Below, one piece after another: positions 7,423 through 15,925 of a stretch of 64,000 bases of DNA (positions are counted from its first letter, which is position 1; the number at the start of each line of letters is the position of its first letter). Below the pieces are notes generated by a model, which did not search any database, was not told the origin of the DNA, and saw only the letters and a list, made by a program, of their open reading frames with translations. Both the position numbers and the translations under genes were made by a program. The stretch comes from an uncultured Clostridia bacterium. Lineage in GTDB: Bacteria > Bacillota > Clostridia > Oscillospirales > QAMX01. The DNA lies in the NCBI GenBank assembly GCA_944376195.1, contig CALWBW010000006.1, positions 1 to 64,000 on the forward strand. Direction: 5' to 3'.

Positions 7423-8517
7423 TCAGCGTTTGCTTTCCACAAACTCGACGATTCGTTTCCAGTCCTCCGGGAAAAAGCCGTGGCCGCCCGCGCGCATTGC
7501 ATAGGCGATATTCCCTTCGTTGAAGAAGTCGCCGGGCACCGGATAGCGGTAACCGGGAACGGGGTGCGGCCCCTCATAGAGGAAGCCGGGTTTTCCCAAA
7601 AGTTCATGCGCGGGGCTGCCCGCGATGCAGGCCAGGAGTTCCCAATACGGGTCGCACCAGTAGTCTTCCAGCGCGCCGGTGACCAGCAGGTTGCGCGGTG
7701 CGAGCGCCGCCACGATAAAGTGCGCGTCAAAGGGCAGGTCGTCTTCCCGCCCGGCGTAGGTCCCGTATTTTTCGCAGAACCAATAGGGCGCGTATGTGGA
7801 GATATTCTGTACGGTTTCTCCAACTTTTCCGCGCACGATGGCCGTGCCGGCGGTACCGGAGCAGACGGATACGACATAGGGAATCCGCTCGTCGAAGAGC
7901 GCGCCGGCCAGCGCCGTTTTGCCGAAGCGCGAACAGCCGGCAATCACGGTATGGGGAAGGTCAAACCCGCCGCGCTGCTCGAGGTAGGTACGAATATCGC
8001 TCATGCAGCGTCCCCAGAGAAGCAGCTTTCCGGCATCGTCGGGCTGATGACCGTCCGGGTAGAGGACGGCGGGAAGTCCTTCATCATAACCGGGGCCGTC
8101 CGGCGAGATATCCGCGCACCAGAGGTGAGCCACGGCGAAACCATGTGCAAAGACCTCCGCCGGCGGCGCGGCAAGATAGCGCGGGTCATACTGCATGCCG
8201 ATGGTGATAATACAGGCAGGACACGCACAGTTTACCGGAAGGGAAAGCGTAAAGGGGAAGGAAAACGTGCCGGAAGGGTACGTCAGTTCCAGCGTGATCA
8301 TTTCCGAGCGCGCCGCACCGTGCTCCAGAAGGCCGAGATCTTCGCGTTTTACTTCCCGAATCGCGACAGGTTCCGGCGGCAGCTTGCCGTACAGTTCGCT
8401 TTGCAGAAGCGCCAAAATTTCCGCGCGGCGCTGCGGCCAGGTTTCGGCGGTGACGGCGGAACCGTCGTTGTGGCGCAGGACGTCGGGGAGTCCCAAATAC
8501 TTCAGTACCTGTTTCAT
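7423..8517 (-). CDS. CE15-like (glucuronoyl esterase family) alpha/beta hydrolase
   Basis: The 364-residue alpha/beta hydrolase carries the nucleophile elbow VIAGCSRFGKTAL. This matches the GCSRxGK signature of carbohydrate esterase family 15, with Ser near residue 196 followed by the oxyanion-hole Arg. A late His appears in AGGHGFFPEDW near the C-terminus. Known CE15 enzymes cleave ester bonds between lignin alcohols and 4-O-methyl-glucuronic acid on xylan. This one has no signal peptide, so it would act inside the cell on imported fragments or on a different ester. It is single-gene, between a terminator and the Rrf2 gene. Family call is firm, substrate is not. Confidence 0.8.
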   Translation of the reverse strand: MKQVLKYLGLPDVLRHNDGSAVTAETWPQRRAEILALLQSELYGKLPPEPVAIREVKREDLGLLEHGAARSEMITLELTYPSGTFSFPFTLSLPVNCACPACIITIGMQYDPRYLAAPPAEVFAHGFAVAHLWCADISPDGPGYDEGLPAVLYPDGHQPDDAGKLLLWGRCMSDIRTYLEQRGGFDLPHTVIAGCSRFGKTALAGALFDERIPYVVSVCSGTAGTAIVRGKVGETVQNISTYAPYWFCEKYGTYAGREDDLPFDAHFIVAALAPRNLLVTGALEDYWCDPYWELLACIAGSPAHELLGKPGFLYEGPHPVPGYRYPVPGDFFNEGNIAYAMRAGGHGFFPEDWKRIVEFVESKR

Positions 8518-8561
8518 GCGGGTTTCTCCTTTTCTTATAATTTCCGGGAACGCCGTAGGAT

Positions 8562-8996
8562 TTAATCCGATAACTCCCTGTTCTGCTGCGGCGTATTACG
8601 CAGCAGCATGGCCAGCGTGACGCTGTCGGCATACCGGTTAATCACCTCATAAAATCCCTCCCAAAAGGGGAGCGAGAGGCACTCGCTGCGCCGGGGGCAG
8701 GAATTTTCCGCACAGTCAAGGCAGGCCACGGGAACCAGCGGCCCTTCCACAGCGCGCAGGATTTCTCCCACACGGCAATCCTCCGGACGTACGGGAAGGC
8801 GGTATCCTCCGCCGGCGCCGCGCGTTGCGGCGAGCAGGCCCGCCCGGCACAATGCCGGGACGATCTGCTCCAGGTATTTTACGGTGATCCCCTGACGGGC
8901 GGCAATTTCCTTTAACGGAATGCTTCGATCGGTTCCCTGTGTGGCAATATCCAGCATGACGCGCAGCGCATAACGGCCTTTTGTCGAAATTTTCAT
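8562..8996 (-). CDS. Rrf2 family transcriptional regulator
   Basis: The 144-residue protein starts MKISTKGRYALRVMLDIA, the standard Rrf2 opening, then the winged-helix segment IPLKEIAARQGITVKYLEQIV and the wing RGAGGGYRL. Four cysteines follow in a CLDCAENSC ... C arrangement at the place where IscR, NsrR and RsrR hold an Fe-S cluster. A redox, iron-sulfur or cysteine-sensing role (CymR also belongs here) is therefore likely. ATG 8996 is chosen over a start six codons earlier because AGGAGCGCC precedes it. No iscS gene lies beside it, so its target is unknown. Confidence 0.88.
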   Translation of the reverse strand: MKISTKGRYALRVMLDIATQGTDRSIPLKEIAARQGITVKYLEQIVPALCRAGLLAATRGAGGGYRLPVRPEDCRVGEILRAVEGPLVPVACLDCAENSCPRRSECLSLPFWEGFYEVINRYADSVTLAMLLRNTPQQNRELSD

Positions 8997-9164
8997 AGGC
9001 GCTCCTGTTCCCAAAACGGGTTTTCTAGGTTAGTTATATCATTTCCGGTGTCGGAATGCAAGAGAAGACCCGGAAAGTTCGTTTGGAAAAACTTCGCACA
9101 AATTCACGCTTGACGGCATATGATGTCAATAGAAACCGCGTGGAATAACGGAAGGAGTACCGAT

Positions 9165-9458
9165 ATGGCGAATCAAGATTTTGAAACGTTGGCCCGCGCA
9201 CTGCTCTCCGGAAGGCAGGGACAGTCGGCTGCGGGTGCGATTGAAAAAATGGGAGTGTTGCTGAAAACGGAGGATGGGCAGCGGCTTTTGACGCTGCTGG
9301 CTTCCGGCGGCGCGGATACGATCAAGACGGCGGCGCAGGCGGCGCTGCGCGGCGATGAGGCGACGGCGCGCGCGGCAATGATGTCGCTGCTCGGCACGCG
9401 CGAGGGTGCGATGCTGGCAAAACGGTTGGCCGAAGCCATGAATAACGGCAAACGTTAG
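9165..9458 (+). CDS. Small alpha-helical protein of unknown function (first of trio)
   Basis: The 97-residue protein starts MANQDFETLARALLSG after GGAAGGAG. It is almost entirely alanine-, leucine- and glycine-rich helix, with LLKTEDGQRLLTLLASGG and LLGTREGAMLAKRLAEA as two similar helical units. No enzyme motif, signal peptide or membrane span is visible. I associate similar short proteins with Oscillospiraceae genomes, always in company with genes like the next two, but I know no function for them. Spacing to the next gene is 9 bp, so it is an operon. Confidence is for it being a real gene. Confidence 0.7.
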   Translation: MANQDFETLARALLSGRQGQSAAGAIEKMGVLLKTEDGQRLLTLLASGGADTIKTAAQAALRGDEATARAAMMSLLGTREGAMLAKRLAEAMNNGKR

Positions 9459-9467
9459 GAGGCGCGT

Positions 9468-9860
9468 ATGGATGAACTTGGCCGCGTGATCGCCAATTTG
9501 ATGAACTCGCTGCCCGAAAATCAAAGCGGCGCGGAAGCCTCCGCGCCGCCTGCCGCCCCCTTTGCCGGCGATACGGACGCCGGAAATTCTCAGGACGGTC
9601 TTTCCATGGCGGAAGGCGGCGAGGAGGGGAATCCACTGTCGTTTCTGTCCGGTCCGGGGGGCGGGGATTTGATGGGGATGCTGGGCGCAATGGGCGGCGG
9701 AATGCCGCATGACAACCACAAAATGCAGCTTTTAATCGCGCTGAAGCCCTATCTGCGTCCGGAGCGGTGTGAACGGGTCGACCGTTTGTGCCGTCTTTTG
9801 GATACAGCTTACGGAGTGCGCGGCGCGCTGCGCTCGCTGGGAGGGGTGTTCCATGTATAA
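9468..9860 (+). CDS. Protein of unknown function (second of trio)
   Basis: The 130-residue protein has an acidic, Gly/Ala/Pro-rich, probably disordered first 80 residues containing LSGPGGGDLMGMLGAMGGG. A conserved-looking helical C-terminus follows: NHKMQLLIALKPYLRPERC and RVDRLCRLLDTAYGVRGAL. Start ATG 9468 follows TAGGAGGCG. Its stop overlaps the start of the third gene by 8 bp, indicating coupled translation. No recognised domain; it looks like a scaffold or assembly factor rather than an enzyme. Confidence 0.7.
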   Translation: MDELGRVIANLMNSLPENQSGAEASAPPAAPFAGDTDAGNSQDGLSMAEGGEEGNPLSFLSGPGGGDLMGMLGAMGGGMPHDNHKMQLLIALKPYLRPERCERVDRLCRLLDTAYGVRGALRSLGGVFHV

Positions 9861-10245
9861 CCGGTATTCCTTACATATTGACGACGAATTCAGTCCGGTA
9901 CCCGCGTTTACAGGACCGCAGGACCATCCGGGCGGCGCGCATCCGCCGCACCGGCCCCCACACCCGGGTCCGCCGCCGCATGAACCACCGCACCGGCCTC
10001 CGCATCCGGGACCGCCCCCTCCCGCACCGCCGATGGATTGCCCACCGCCCATGTATCCGCCGGGAGGATCAGAATCCTCTATCCTGGGCACCCTGCGTTC
10101 CCTTCTGGGGAACTTCCGAATCCCCAAATTTGAACTTGACGACCTGCTGCTGCTCGCGGTCGCGTACTTAATCCTGCGAGAAAGCGGCGACGACGACCTG
10201 ATCCTGATTCTGGCGGCGCTCTTCTTTTTCGGATTGGCGGGATAG
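9853..10245 (+). CDS. Pro/His-rich protein with hydrophobic C-terminus (third of trio)
   Basis: The 130-residue protein has three parts: a short polar head, a middle of about 55 residues dominated by Pro, His and Gly (repeats such as PPHRPPHPGPPP), and a C-terminal part LDDLLLLAVAYLILRES then DDDLILILAALFFFGLAG. The C-terminus has two short hydrophobic helices separated by acidic residues. It overlaps the preceding gene by 8 bp. There is no cleavable signal peptide. The composition recalls membrane- or spore-coat-associated clostridial proteins, but this is only a resemblance. A shared terminator follows at once. Confidence 0.7.
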   Translation: MYNRYSLHIDDEFSPVPAFTGPQDHPGGAHPPHRPPHPGPPPHEPPHRPPHPGPPPPAPPMDCPPPMYPPGGSESSILGTLRSLLGNFRIPKFELDDLLLLAVAYLILRESGDDDLILILAALFFFGLAG

Positions 10246-10285
10246 AAAAACCCCCGCAGTGCAATTGCACTGCGGGGGACTTTTT
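10246..10285. terminator. Bidirectional terminator, 28-bp perfect palindrome
   Basis: Positions 10251-10278 form a perfect palindrome (arm CCCCCGCAGTGCAA), with AAAAA to the left and TTTTT to the right. It serves both the unknown trio and the convergent foldase gene. Confidence 0.9.
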
Positions 10286-10296
10286 ATAAAGTGCGC

Positions 10297-11895
10297 TTAC
10301 CGCGTAAGCTTGAAACCGGATTCAATCGTGGTGGCTTCGTAACCCGTCGTAACGTCCGTGCGCCAGGATTCATAAGCATCCGCACGCATCGCTTCGTCCA
10401 GCAGTTTTGCTTTGTAGTTCTCACCTAAGCCGGCAAAATACACGATATGCCAGCCGTATTCGGACTCCATCACTTCGCAGTCGCCGGTTTTGCGCGGCCC
10501 AAAGAGCCACTCATTAATCGGAGAGACCATCTGCCCCTGATAGACGTCCTCATAAAGGCCGCCGGTGGTGCCGTCACCGTCTGCGGAATAGGTATTGGCA
10601 AGAATTTCGAAATATTCCTCGGTGGAACCGTTCTCCACCCATTCGTCATAAAGTTCTTCCGCCTGCTCCTTCGCAGCTTCTTCCGCACCTTCTACCAGAT
10701 TACCGTCTTCGTCTTTTTCCGGCGCAATCAGAACGTGACGCATGTTGACCAACGGATAGTCGTTGTCGGTACGGGAAAGGAACATGGCGATATAGACTTC
10801 GCTGTCGCCCTCGATGACGGTGATATCGCCGGCGGTACGGGCGTCGTCAAAGAGCCAATCGGAGAGATCGGTGTTGGCAAAAGCACTGTAAGAGAGTCCA
10901 TTATAAAGGAAGGCGCTGCCGTCTTCATACTGAGACTGGGACTCCTCCGGTACAAGACTTACGACATAGTCGATGAAATCCTGCTCTGTTTCCACAGCAT
11001 CGTAAATGCCATTTGCAAGCTCCATGGCTTCCTCATAGGTACGCGTATCTGCTTCTGTGGTGTCGTCCGTGGTATCGGCGGTGTCGTCCGTAGTATCGAC
11101 AGTATCGTCCGTGGTATCGGCAGTGTCGTCCGTAGTATCGGCGGTATCGTCCGTGGTATCAGCGGTATCGTCCGTGGTTTCTTCCTCCGGTGTTTCGAAG
11201 GTGATCGGATAGATGCGCGCTGTCACGGAGTCAATTTCGTTGCGGTTTTCCGCATAATAGGCGTCGATTTCCTCATCCGTGAAGGTAAAGCCCGCTTCGA
11301 TGTCCTCCGCGTACGAAGTCGCAACGCTTACCGTGTTGAGCAGTTCCCGGTAGAGCTTCTCATTGACGCCCTTTCCGTAAATCGCGCCGAGGTAATTGTC
11401 CAGGCTATAGTGTGCATTTTCAGCAGCCGCTTCCATGCTGGAAAGGATATCTTCCATTTCCTGTTTGGCAGCGTCGTCAAGTTCGTAGCCGTTTTCCATG
11501 GCCGCGTCATAGAACGCGTAGATTTCCGTTAAATCGGAGAGCGTTGTTTCCGTCAAATACTCTTCCCAGGTCTGGGTTTCGGAGTACTGCTGTTCGGAAA
11601 GCGGTTTGGAGGTGTCGATCATCAGGCTGGCGTAGTCGCCATAGGTCTCCTGCAATGCGGAGAAGGTGTTCTGATAAACGTTTTGATAGTAGTAGTTGAA
11701 AGCGGCGACAGAAATGTCGTGATCTGCAATCTCCACTGCGGTTTTCTGCCGGTAATAGGTCGTAGATGTGAAATACGACACCAGGACAATCGCAACCAGA
11801 GCGGCTGCGCCCACAACAATCCCGATATTCCGCCACAGTTTGTTTCTGCGCGCTTTTTTCGCCGAGAGATTCCCGGACTTCTTGGTATCTGCCAT
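10297..11895 (-). CDS. Membrane-anchored PpiC-type peptidyl-prolyl isomerase (foldase)
   Basis: The 532-residue protein has a basic N-terminus (KKARRNKLWR), a single hydrophobic span (IGIVVGAAALVAIVLVSYF) and an extracellular SurA_N/PrsA-like helical region. A Thr/Asp-rich linker of about six TTDDTAD units follows near residues 240-280. Then comes a parvulin-like PPIase segment containing MRHVLIAPEKDEDGN, GTTGGLYEDVYQGQMV and GWHIVYFAG. It should assist folding of secreted proteins at the outer face of the membrane. PrsA is normally a lipoprotein, whereas this one lacks a lipobox and is anchored by a signal anchor. The large secreted proteins encoded downstream would be plausible clients. Confidence 0.85.
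   Translation of the reverse strand: MADTKKSGNLSAKKARRNKLWRNIGIVVGAAALVAIVLVSYFTSTTYYRQKTAVEIADHDISVAAFNYYYQNVYQNTFSALQETYGDYASLMIDTSKPLSEQQYSETQTWEEYLTETTLSDLTEIYAFYDAAMENGYELDDAAKQEMEDILSSMEAAAENAHYSLDNYLGAIYGKGVNEKLYRELLNTVSVATSYAEDIEAGFTFTDEEIDAYYAENRNEIDSVTARIYPITFETPEEETTDDTADTTDDTADTTDDTADTTDDTVDTTDDTADTTDDTTEADTRTYEEAMELANGIYDAVETEQDFIDYVVSLVPEESQSQYEDGSAFLYNGLSYSAFANTDLSDWLFDDARTAGDITVIEGDSEVYIAMFLSRTDNDYPLVNMRHVLIAPEKDEDGNLVEGAEEAAKEQAEELYDEWVENGSTEEYFEILANTYSADGDGTTGGLYEDVYQGQMVSPINEWLFGPRKTGDCEVMESEYGWHIVYFAGLGENYKAKLLDEAMRADAYESWRTDVTTGYEATTIESGFKLTR
11060..11180 (-). repeat. 21-bp tandem repeat coding for Thr/Asp linker
   Basis: About six imperfect 21-bp units encode TTDDTAD-type heptads in frame inside the foldase gene. 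Units differ only at a few third-codon or neighbouring positions, so copy number could vary between strains by slippage. Confidence 0.85.
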
Positions 11896-12056
11896 TGGTA
11901 AATCAGTCCTTTACTTATAATGACGCCTGCACGCATTTTCACACAAAACGGTGCATACCCGCTTATTATACGCGATAAAGCGCCGTCATGCAAGTCCAAT
12001 CCATGAAGTTTTCTCAAACTTTTGTGATTTTTTCCGTGAATGCGGCCGGCGCGCCT

Positions 12057-12788
12057 TCAAATTTTGGGGCGCTGAGAGGGATGGCATTCCGGTTCTTCCC
12101 GAAGCCGTGCGAAAAGCGGCGGAAGCTCTCGAAGATGCGAGACCGTGTAATCTACCGGGATATCCGCGCGTCCGGGTTTGCCGGAGGGGTTATACCAGCA
12201 GGTGCGGATTCCGGCGCGGATGCCGCCGCGCATATCTGAGGTGAGGCTGTCGCCGACGATGATGGCCGCGTCGCGCCGAAAGCCCGGAATTGCGGCAAAA
12301 CAGTGCGCAAAAAACGCGGGATCGGGTTTGTTGCAGCCGATTCGCTCGGAAATAAACGCGCCGCGGATGTACGGCGCAAAACCTGCGCGCGCAATGCAGC
12401 GGTCTTTCACGTCCGCGACGCCGTTTGACGCCAGATAAACGTCGTACCCCTGCGAAGAGAGCGTCATAAGCGTTTCCAGCGCGCCGGGCAGCAGAAAGAC
12501 CTGATCGCCCAACAGCGTTTCATAGCGCTCCCGGGCGCGTCCGGCGGAACGCGCAAGACCCAATTCGGCGAACAGGCGGACAAACCGCTGCGTGAGAACT
12601 TCCTCACGCGTGATTTCCCCTTCCTCCAGACGCGCCCACAGCGCGGCATTGATGGCGCTGTACCGGGCGAGGACGCCGTCGTCCGAGGGAACATCCAGTT
12701 CCGTCAGCGTCGTTCGCAGGGCCACAGCCTCCGCGCGGTGAAAATCAAACAGCGTGTCGTCAATATCGAGAAAGACAGTTTGCAGCAT
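12057..12788 (-). CDS. HAD superfamily hydrolase, YjjG-like noncanonical nucleotide phosphatase
   Basis: The 243-residue protein begins MLQTVFLDIDDTLFDFHRAE: HAD motif I DIDDT, then a helical cap. Motif II appears in YLASNGV, the motif III Lys in RIGCNKPDP and motif IV in IIVGDSLTSDMRGG. The DLDDTLFDF-type opening and length match YjjG/YfnB, which dephosphorylate noncanonical pyrimidine nucleotides or similar small substrates. It is cytoplasmic. It is transcribed away from the MATE operon, with its own promoter in the shared intergenic region. Exact substrate is not determined. Confidence 0.85.
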   Translation of the reverse strand: MLQTVFLDIDDTLFDFHRAEAVALRTTLTELDVPSDDGVLARYSAINAALWARLEEGEITREEVLTQRFVRLFAELGLARSAGRARERYETLLGDQVFLLPGALETLMTLSSQGYDVYLASNGVADVKDRCIARAGFAPYIRGAFISERIGCNKPDPAFFAHCFAAIPGFRRDAAIIVGDSLTSDMRGGIRAGIRTCWYNPSGKPGRADIPVDYTVSHLRELPPLFARLREEPECHPSQRPKI

Positions 12789-12855
12789 AACGGTTCTCCT
12801 TTATTAAATGAATGTCGCGTCATATCCAGGGACAGCCGGACAGGGAATTCATGTT

Positions 12856-12885
12856 ATTGTAGCACTCGAAAACCCGGTTTGACAA
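12856..12885 (-). promoter_or_regulatory. Promoter of the HAD phosphatase gene
   Basis: On the minus strand TTGTCA (complement of 12880-12885) and TACAAT (complement of 12856-12861) are 18 bp apart, about 70 bp upstream of the HAD start. Confidence 0.6.
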
Positions 12886-12913
12886 GTCCCGTTGAGGAGT
12901 GGGATTCCGGTGG

Positions 12914-12942
12914 TTGACAGCCCGGTACGCCTGTGCTATGCT
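12914..12942 (+). promoter_or_regulatory. Promoter of the MATE operon
   Basis: TTGACA (12914-12919) and TATGCT (12937-12942) are separated by 17 bp and stand 75 bp upstream of the first MATE start codon. Confidence 0.7.
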
Positions 12943-13017
12943 AAGGGCAGTGTGCCGGTTCGCGGCACATGCTTTTTTGCGTTTTAAGGAAAATTTTGAC
13001 GGTTTTTGAGGTGACGG

Positions 13018-14409
13018 ATGAAGGAGACTTTCCAAAGAAAAGTACTTGCGCCGCTGCGCGGATTGGCAAACGCGGACTTCTGGCGCGCTTTTTTCCCGCT
13101 GGTGATTCCAATCACCCTGCAGCAGATGCTCATCAGCTCCCTGAACCTGGTCGACACCCTGATGGTGGGCCGGCTGGGGGATAACGCGATTGCTTCGGTC
13201 GGCGTGGCAGGGCAGCTGTCCTTCTTTATGAATATTGTTCTGTTCGGCGTGGCGTCGGGCGGCGCCGTCTTCATCGCGCAGTATCACGGGGCGAACGATG
13301 TGAAAAATATCCGGCGTACATTCGGCATGGTGCTGTGCATCAACATGCCGCTGGCCCTTTGCATCTGCGGCGTTTGTTTCTTTGCGCCGGAACGGATCGC
13401 CTCTATTTTTACGGATGAGGAAGCGATGATCCGGGAAGCTGCGCAATATCTGGAAATCGCCTGTTTTGCCTATATCGGCGTCTCGCTCAGCCAGACGATG
13501 AGCGTGGTGCTCCGCTCCACGGAAAAAGTGCGCCTGCCCATGTTTGCCAGCATGGCTTCGTCCATTTTAAACGCGATTGTCAACTACATCCTGATTTTCG
13601 GAAAACTCGGATTCCCGGCCATGGGCGTCCGCGGCGCGGCGCTTGCCACAGTGATTTCCTCGTTTGTGAATGTGGGCGTGCTGCTGACGGTCAGCCTGAT
13701 TCAGAAAAACATCCTCATTGCCCCGCTGCGGGAGATTTTTTCACTCTCCCGGGACTTTGTCCGCCGCTTTATCGGACGCGCGGCGCCGGTCTTGGTCAAC
13801 GAGGGTCTCTGGTCAATGGGCGTTTTGGGCTATAACATGGTTTACGGCCGCATGGGGCAGGAAAACTATGCCGCCTTAACCATCTGCCGTACGGTGGAGG
13901 ATCTGGCGTTCATTTTCTTTGTGGGGATCTGCAACGCCTGCAATATCATGATCGGAAAACGTATCGGCGCGGGCGATTTGGAGGAATCCCGGGATTACGC
14001 CCGGCGTTTTATGCTGCTGATGCCGCTTATCAGTATAACGGTGGGATTGTGCATCATCCTGGGCAGGCCCGCGATCCTTTCGCTGTTCTCCGTGTCGGCG
14101 GGCGTACGGGAAACCGCTGCCGTCATTATGCTGATTTACGCGTTGGAAATCGGATTCCGCAATATTCCGTATATCGCCGTGGTCGGCGTGTTCCGCGCCG
14201 GGGGAGACACCCGCGCCGGCGTCCGGTACGACGGTCTCTGCCTGTACTGCATCGGGCTGCCTGTTGTGATTGTCACGGGGCTTTTCCTAAAATTGCCGTT
14301 TGTCCTGGTCTATCTGCTGATGCTGCTGTGTGAGGATGTCCCGAAATGTATCCTCTGCCTGCGCCATTTCCACAGTATGAAGTGGATTCAGCCCATTACA
14401 AACAAATAG
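13018..14409 (+). CDS. MATE family efflux transporter (first of tandem pair)
   Basis: The 463-residue integral membrane protein has the MATE arrangement of two six-helix bundles. Typical segments include FFPLVIPITLQQMLISSLN in helix 1, VDTLMVGRLGD and, at the start of the second half, APVLVNEGLWSMG. It would export drugs or metabolites with Na+ or H+ antiport. ATG 13018 follows GAGGTGACGG. The next gene begins 27 bp downstream and is homologous, so the two may act as a pair, though MATE proteins normally work singly. No dedicated regulator of MarR or TetR type is adjacent. Confidence 0.93.
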   Translation: MKETFQRKVLAPLRGLANADFWRAFFPLVIPITLQQMLISSLNLVDTLMVGRLGDNAIASVGVAGQLSFFMNIVLFGVASGGAVFIAQYHGANDVKNIRRTFGMVLCINMPLALCICGVCFFAPERIASIFTDEEAMIREAAQYLEIACFAYIGVSLSQTMSVVLRSTEKVRLPMFASMASSILNAIVNYILIFGKLGFPAMGVRGAALATVISSFVNVGVLLTVSLIQKNILIAPLREIFSLSRDFVRRFIGRAAPVLVNEGLWSMGVLGYNMVYGRMGQENYAALTICRTVEDLAFIFFVGICNACNIMIGKRIGAGDLEESRDYARRFMLLMPLISITVGLCIILGRPAILSLFSVSAGVRETAAVIMLIYALEIGFRNIPYIAVVGVFRAGGDTRAGVRYDGLCLYCIGLPVVIVTGLFLKLPFVLVYLLMLLCEDVPKCILCLRHFHSMKWIQPITNK

Positions 14410-14436
14410 GGCTTTTCAGAAAGGGGAATAAAAATC

Positions 14437-15807
14437 ATGAACCGTCTTTTTACCAGGGACAAGTCGTTTTACCGCACGTTTTTCCGCCTGACCTGCATCA
14501 TCGCGCTGCAAAATGTGTTGGTGTGCCTGGTCAACCTCGCCGATAACGTCATGATCGGCGCGTACAGCGAAAACGCCATGTCCGGCGTAGCGCTGGTGAA
14601 CCAGATCCAGTTTATGCTGCAGATGCTCGTGGCCGGCGCGGGAGAGGGTCTGATTGTCATGGCTTCGCGCTACTGGGGCGAACGAAACCTTGCCTCTATC
14701 CATAAAACCGTGTCGATCGGCATGTGGATGGGAATTGCGTTTTCCCTGCTTTTGTGGGCGCTGGTGTTCTTTTTCCCCATGCCTGTACTGCGGCTTTTGA
14801 CGCCGGAGGAACCTGTGCTTGCGGAGGCGGCGGTTTATCTGCGCATCGTCTGCTTCTCTTATATCTTCTTCGCCGTTACGCAGCTTTTGCTGGCTTCCAT
14901 GCGCAGCGTGGAGACGGTTAACGTGGGTTTTGCCGTTTCGATTGTCGCGCTGGTGGTCAATGTTTCCTTAAACTATGTCCTGATTTTCGGAAAGTTCGGT
15001 TTTCCGGAGCTGGGGACCGCGGGCGCCGCGTGGGCGACGCTGATTGCACGCATCGTGGAAACCATTGTTACCGTGCTCTATGTGCGCGTGATCGACCGGA
15101 AACTGCGGCTGCGGCTGCGGACGTTTTTGCATATCGACCTGTCGTTCCTGCGGCAGTACCTGCGCTATGGCGTGCCCGTTATTCTGTCGAGCGGCGTCTG
15201 GGGAATCGGTATGGCGGCGCAGACCGCCATCCTCGGCCATATGGGCGCGGCGTCTATCGCGGCAAACTCTATCGCTACAACTGCGTTTAATATCCTGACC
15301 GTAATAACGTACGGTTCGGCCAACGCCTCTCAGGTGATTATCGCGAAAACCATCGGCGAGCGGCGCGTGGACGACGCCCGGCAATATGCCAAAACATTTC
15401 AAATTCTGTTCCTCGGCATCGGCATCGTGACGGGCACTTTGATTTTCCTCCTGCGTGGGCCGATTGTCGGCATGTACAAGATCTCCGGCGAATCGGCGGC
15501 GCTGGCACGGGATTTTTTGGCGGTGCTGTCCGTTACCGTGGTGGGGACGTCTTATCAGATGTCCTGCCTGTGCGGGATTGTGCGCGGCGGCGGCGATACC
15601 CGGTTTGTGCTCTATAACGACATGATTTTCATGTGGGGCATCGTGCTTCCCCTGACGGCGCTCGCAGCGTTTGTCCTGCACTGGCCGCCGGTTGTGGTGT
15701 TTGCGTGCTTAAAGTCTGACCAGATCACGAAATGCGCGGTCGCCGTCGTAAAGGTGAACCGCTACCGCTGGATCAAGCGCTTTGACCAGGCGGGAGCCGG
15801 GAAATAA
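14437..15807 (+). CDS. MATE family efflux transporter (second of tandem pair)
   Basis: The 456-residue membrane protein is homologous to the preceding gene. Matching landmarks include FFRLTCIIALQNVLVCLVNLA, ADNVMIGAYSE, the Asn-rich NVSLNYVLIFGKFGFPELG and the second-half opening YGVPVILSSGVWGIG. It starts 27 bp after the first MATE stop with an AAAGGGG site. The two are clearly diverged, so the duplication is old or the gene pair was assembled. Substrate is unknown. Confidence 0.93.
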   Translation: MNRLFTRDKSFYRTFFRLTCIIALQNVLVCLVNLADNVMIGAYSENAMSGVALVNQIQFMLQMLVAGAGEGLIVMASRYWGERNLASIHKTVSIGMWMGIAFSLLLWALVFFFPMPVLRLLTPEEPVLAEAAVYLRIVCFSYIFFAVTQLLLASMRSVETVNVGFAVSIVALVVNVSLNYVLIFGKFGFPELGTAGAAWATLIARIVETIVTVLYVRVIDRKLRLRLRTFLHIDLSFLRQYLRYGVPVILSSGVWGIGMAAQTAILGHMGAASIAANSIATTAFNILTVITYGSANASQVIIAKTIGERRVDDARQYAKTFQILFLGIGIVTGTLIFLLRGPIVGMYKISGESAALARDFLAVLSVTVVGTSYQMSCLCGIVRGGGDTRFVLYNDMIFMWGIVLPLTALAAFVLHWPPVVVFACLKSDQITKCAVAVVKVNRYRWIKRFDQAGAGK

Positions 15808-15819
15808 CCGCGCTGCGGC

Positions 15820-15848
15820 TTGACTTCCCAGTCGAAAATTGGTAAACT
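15820..15848 (+). promoter_or_regulatory. Promoter of the LytTR regulator gene
   Basis: TTGACT (15820-15825) and TAAACT (15843-15848) are 17 bp apart, 78 bp upstream of the start codon. It lies just after the second MATE stop, so the regulator is likely its own unit. Confidence 0.65.
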
Positions 15849-15925
15849 GAATATATAACCGCACCGTGTTCCGAAACGGTTCGCGGCGCGCAGTTCATCT
15901 GATTGCCCGGAGGTGGATATGCGCT

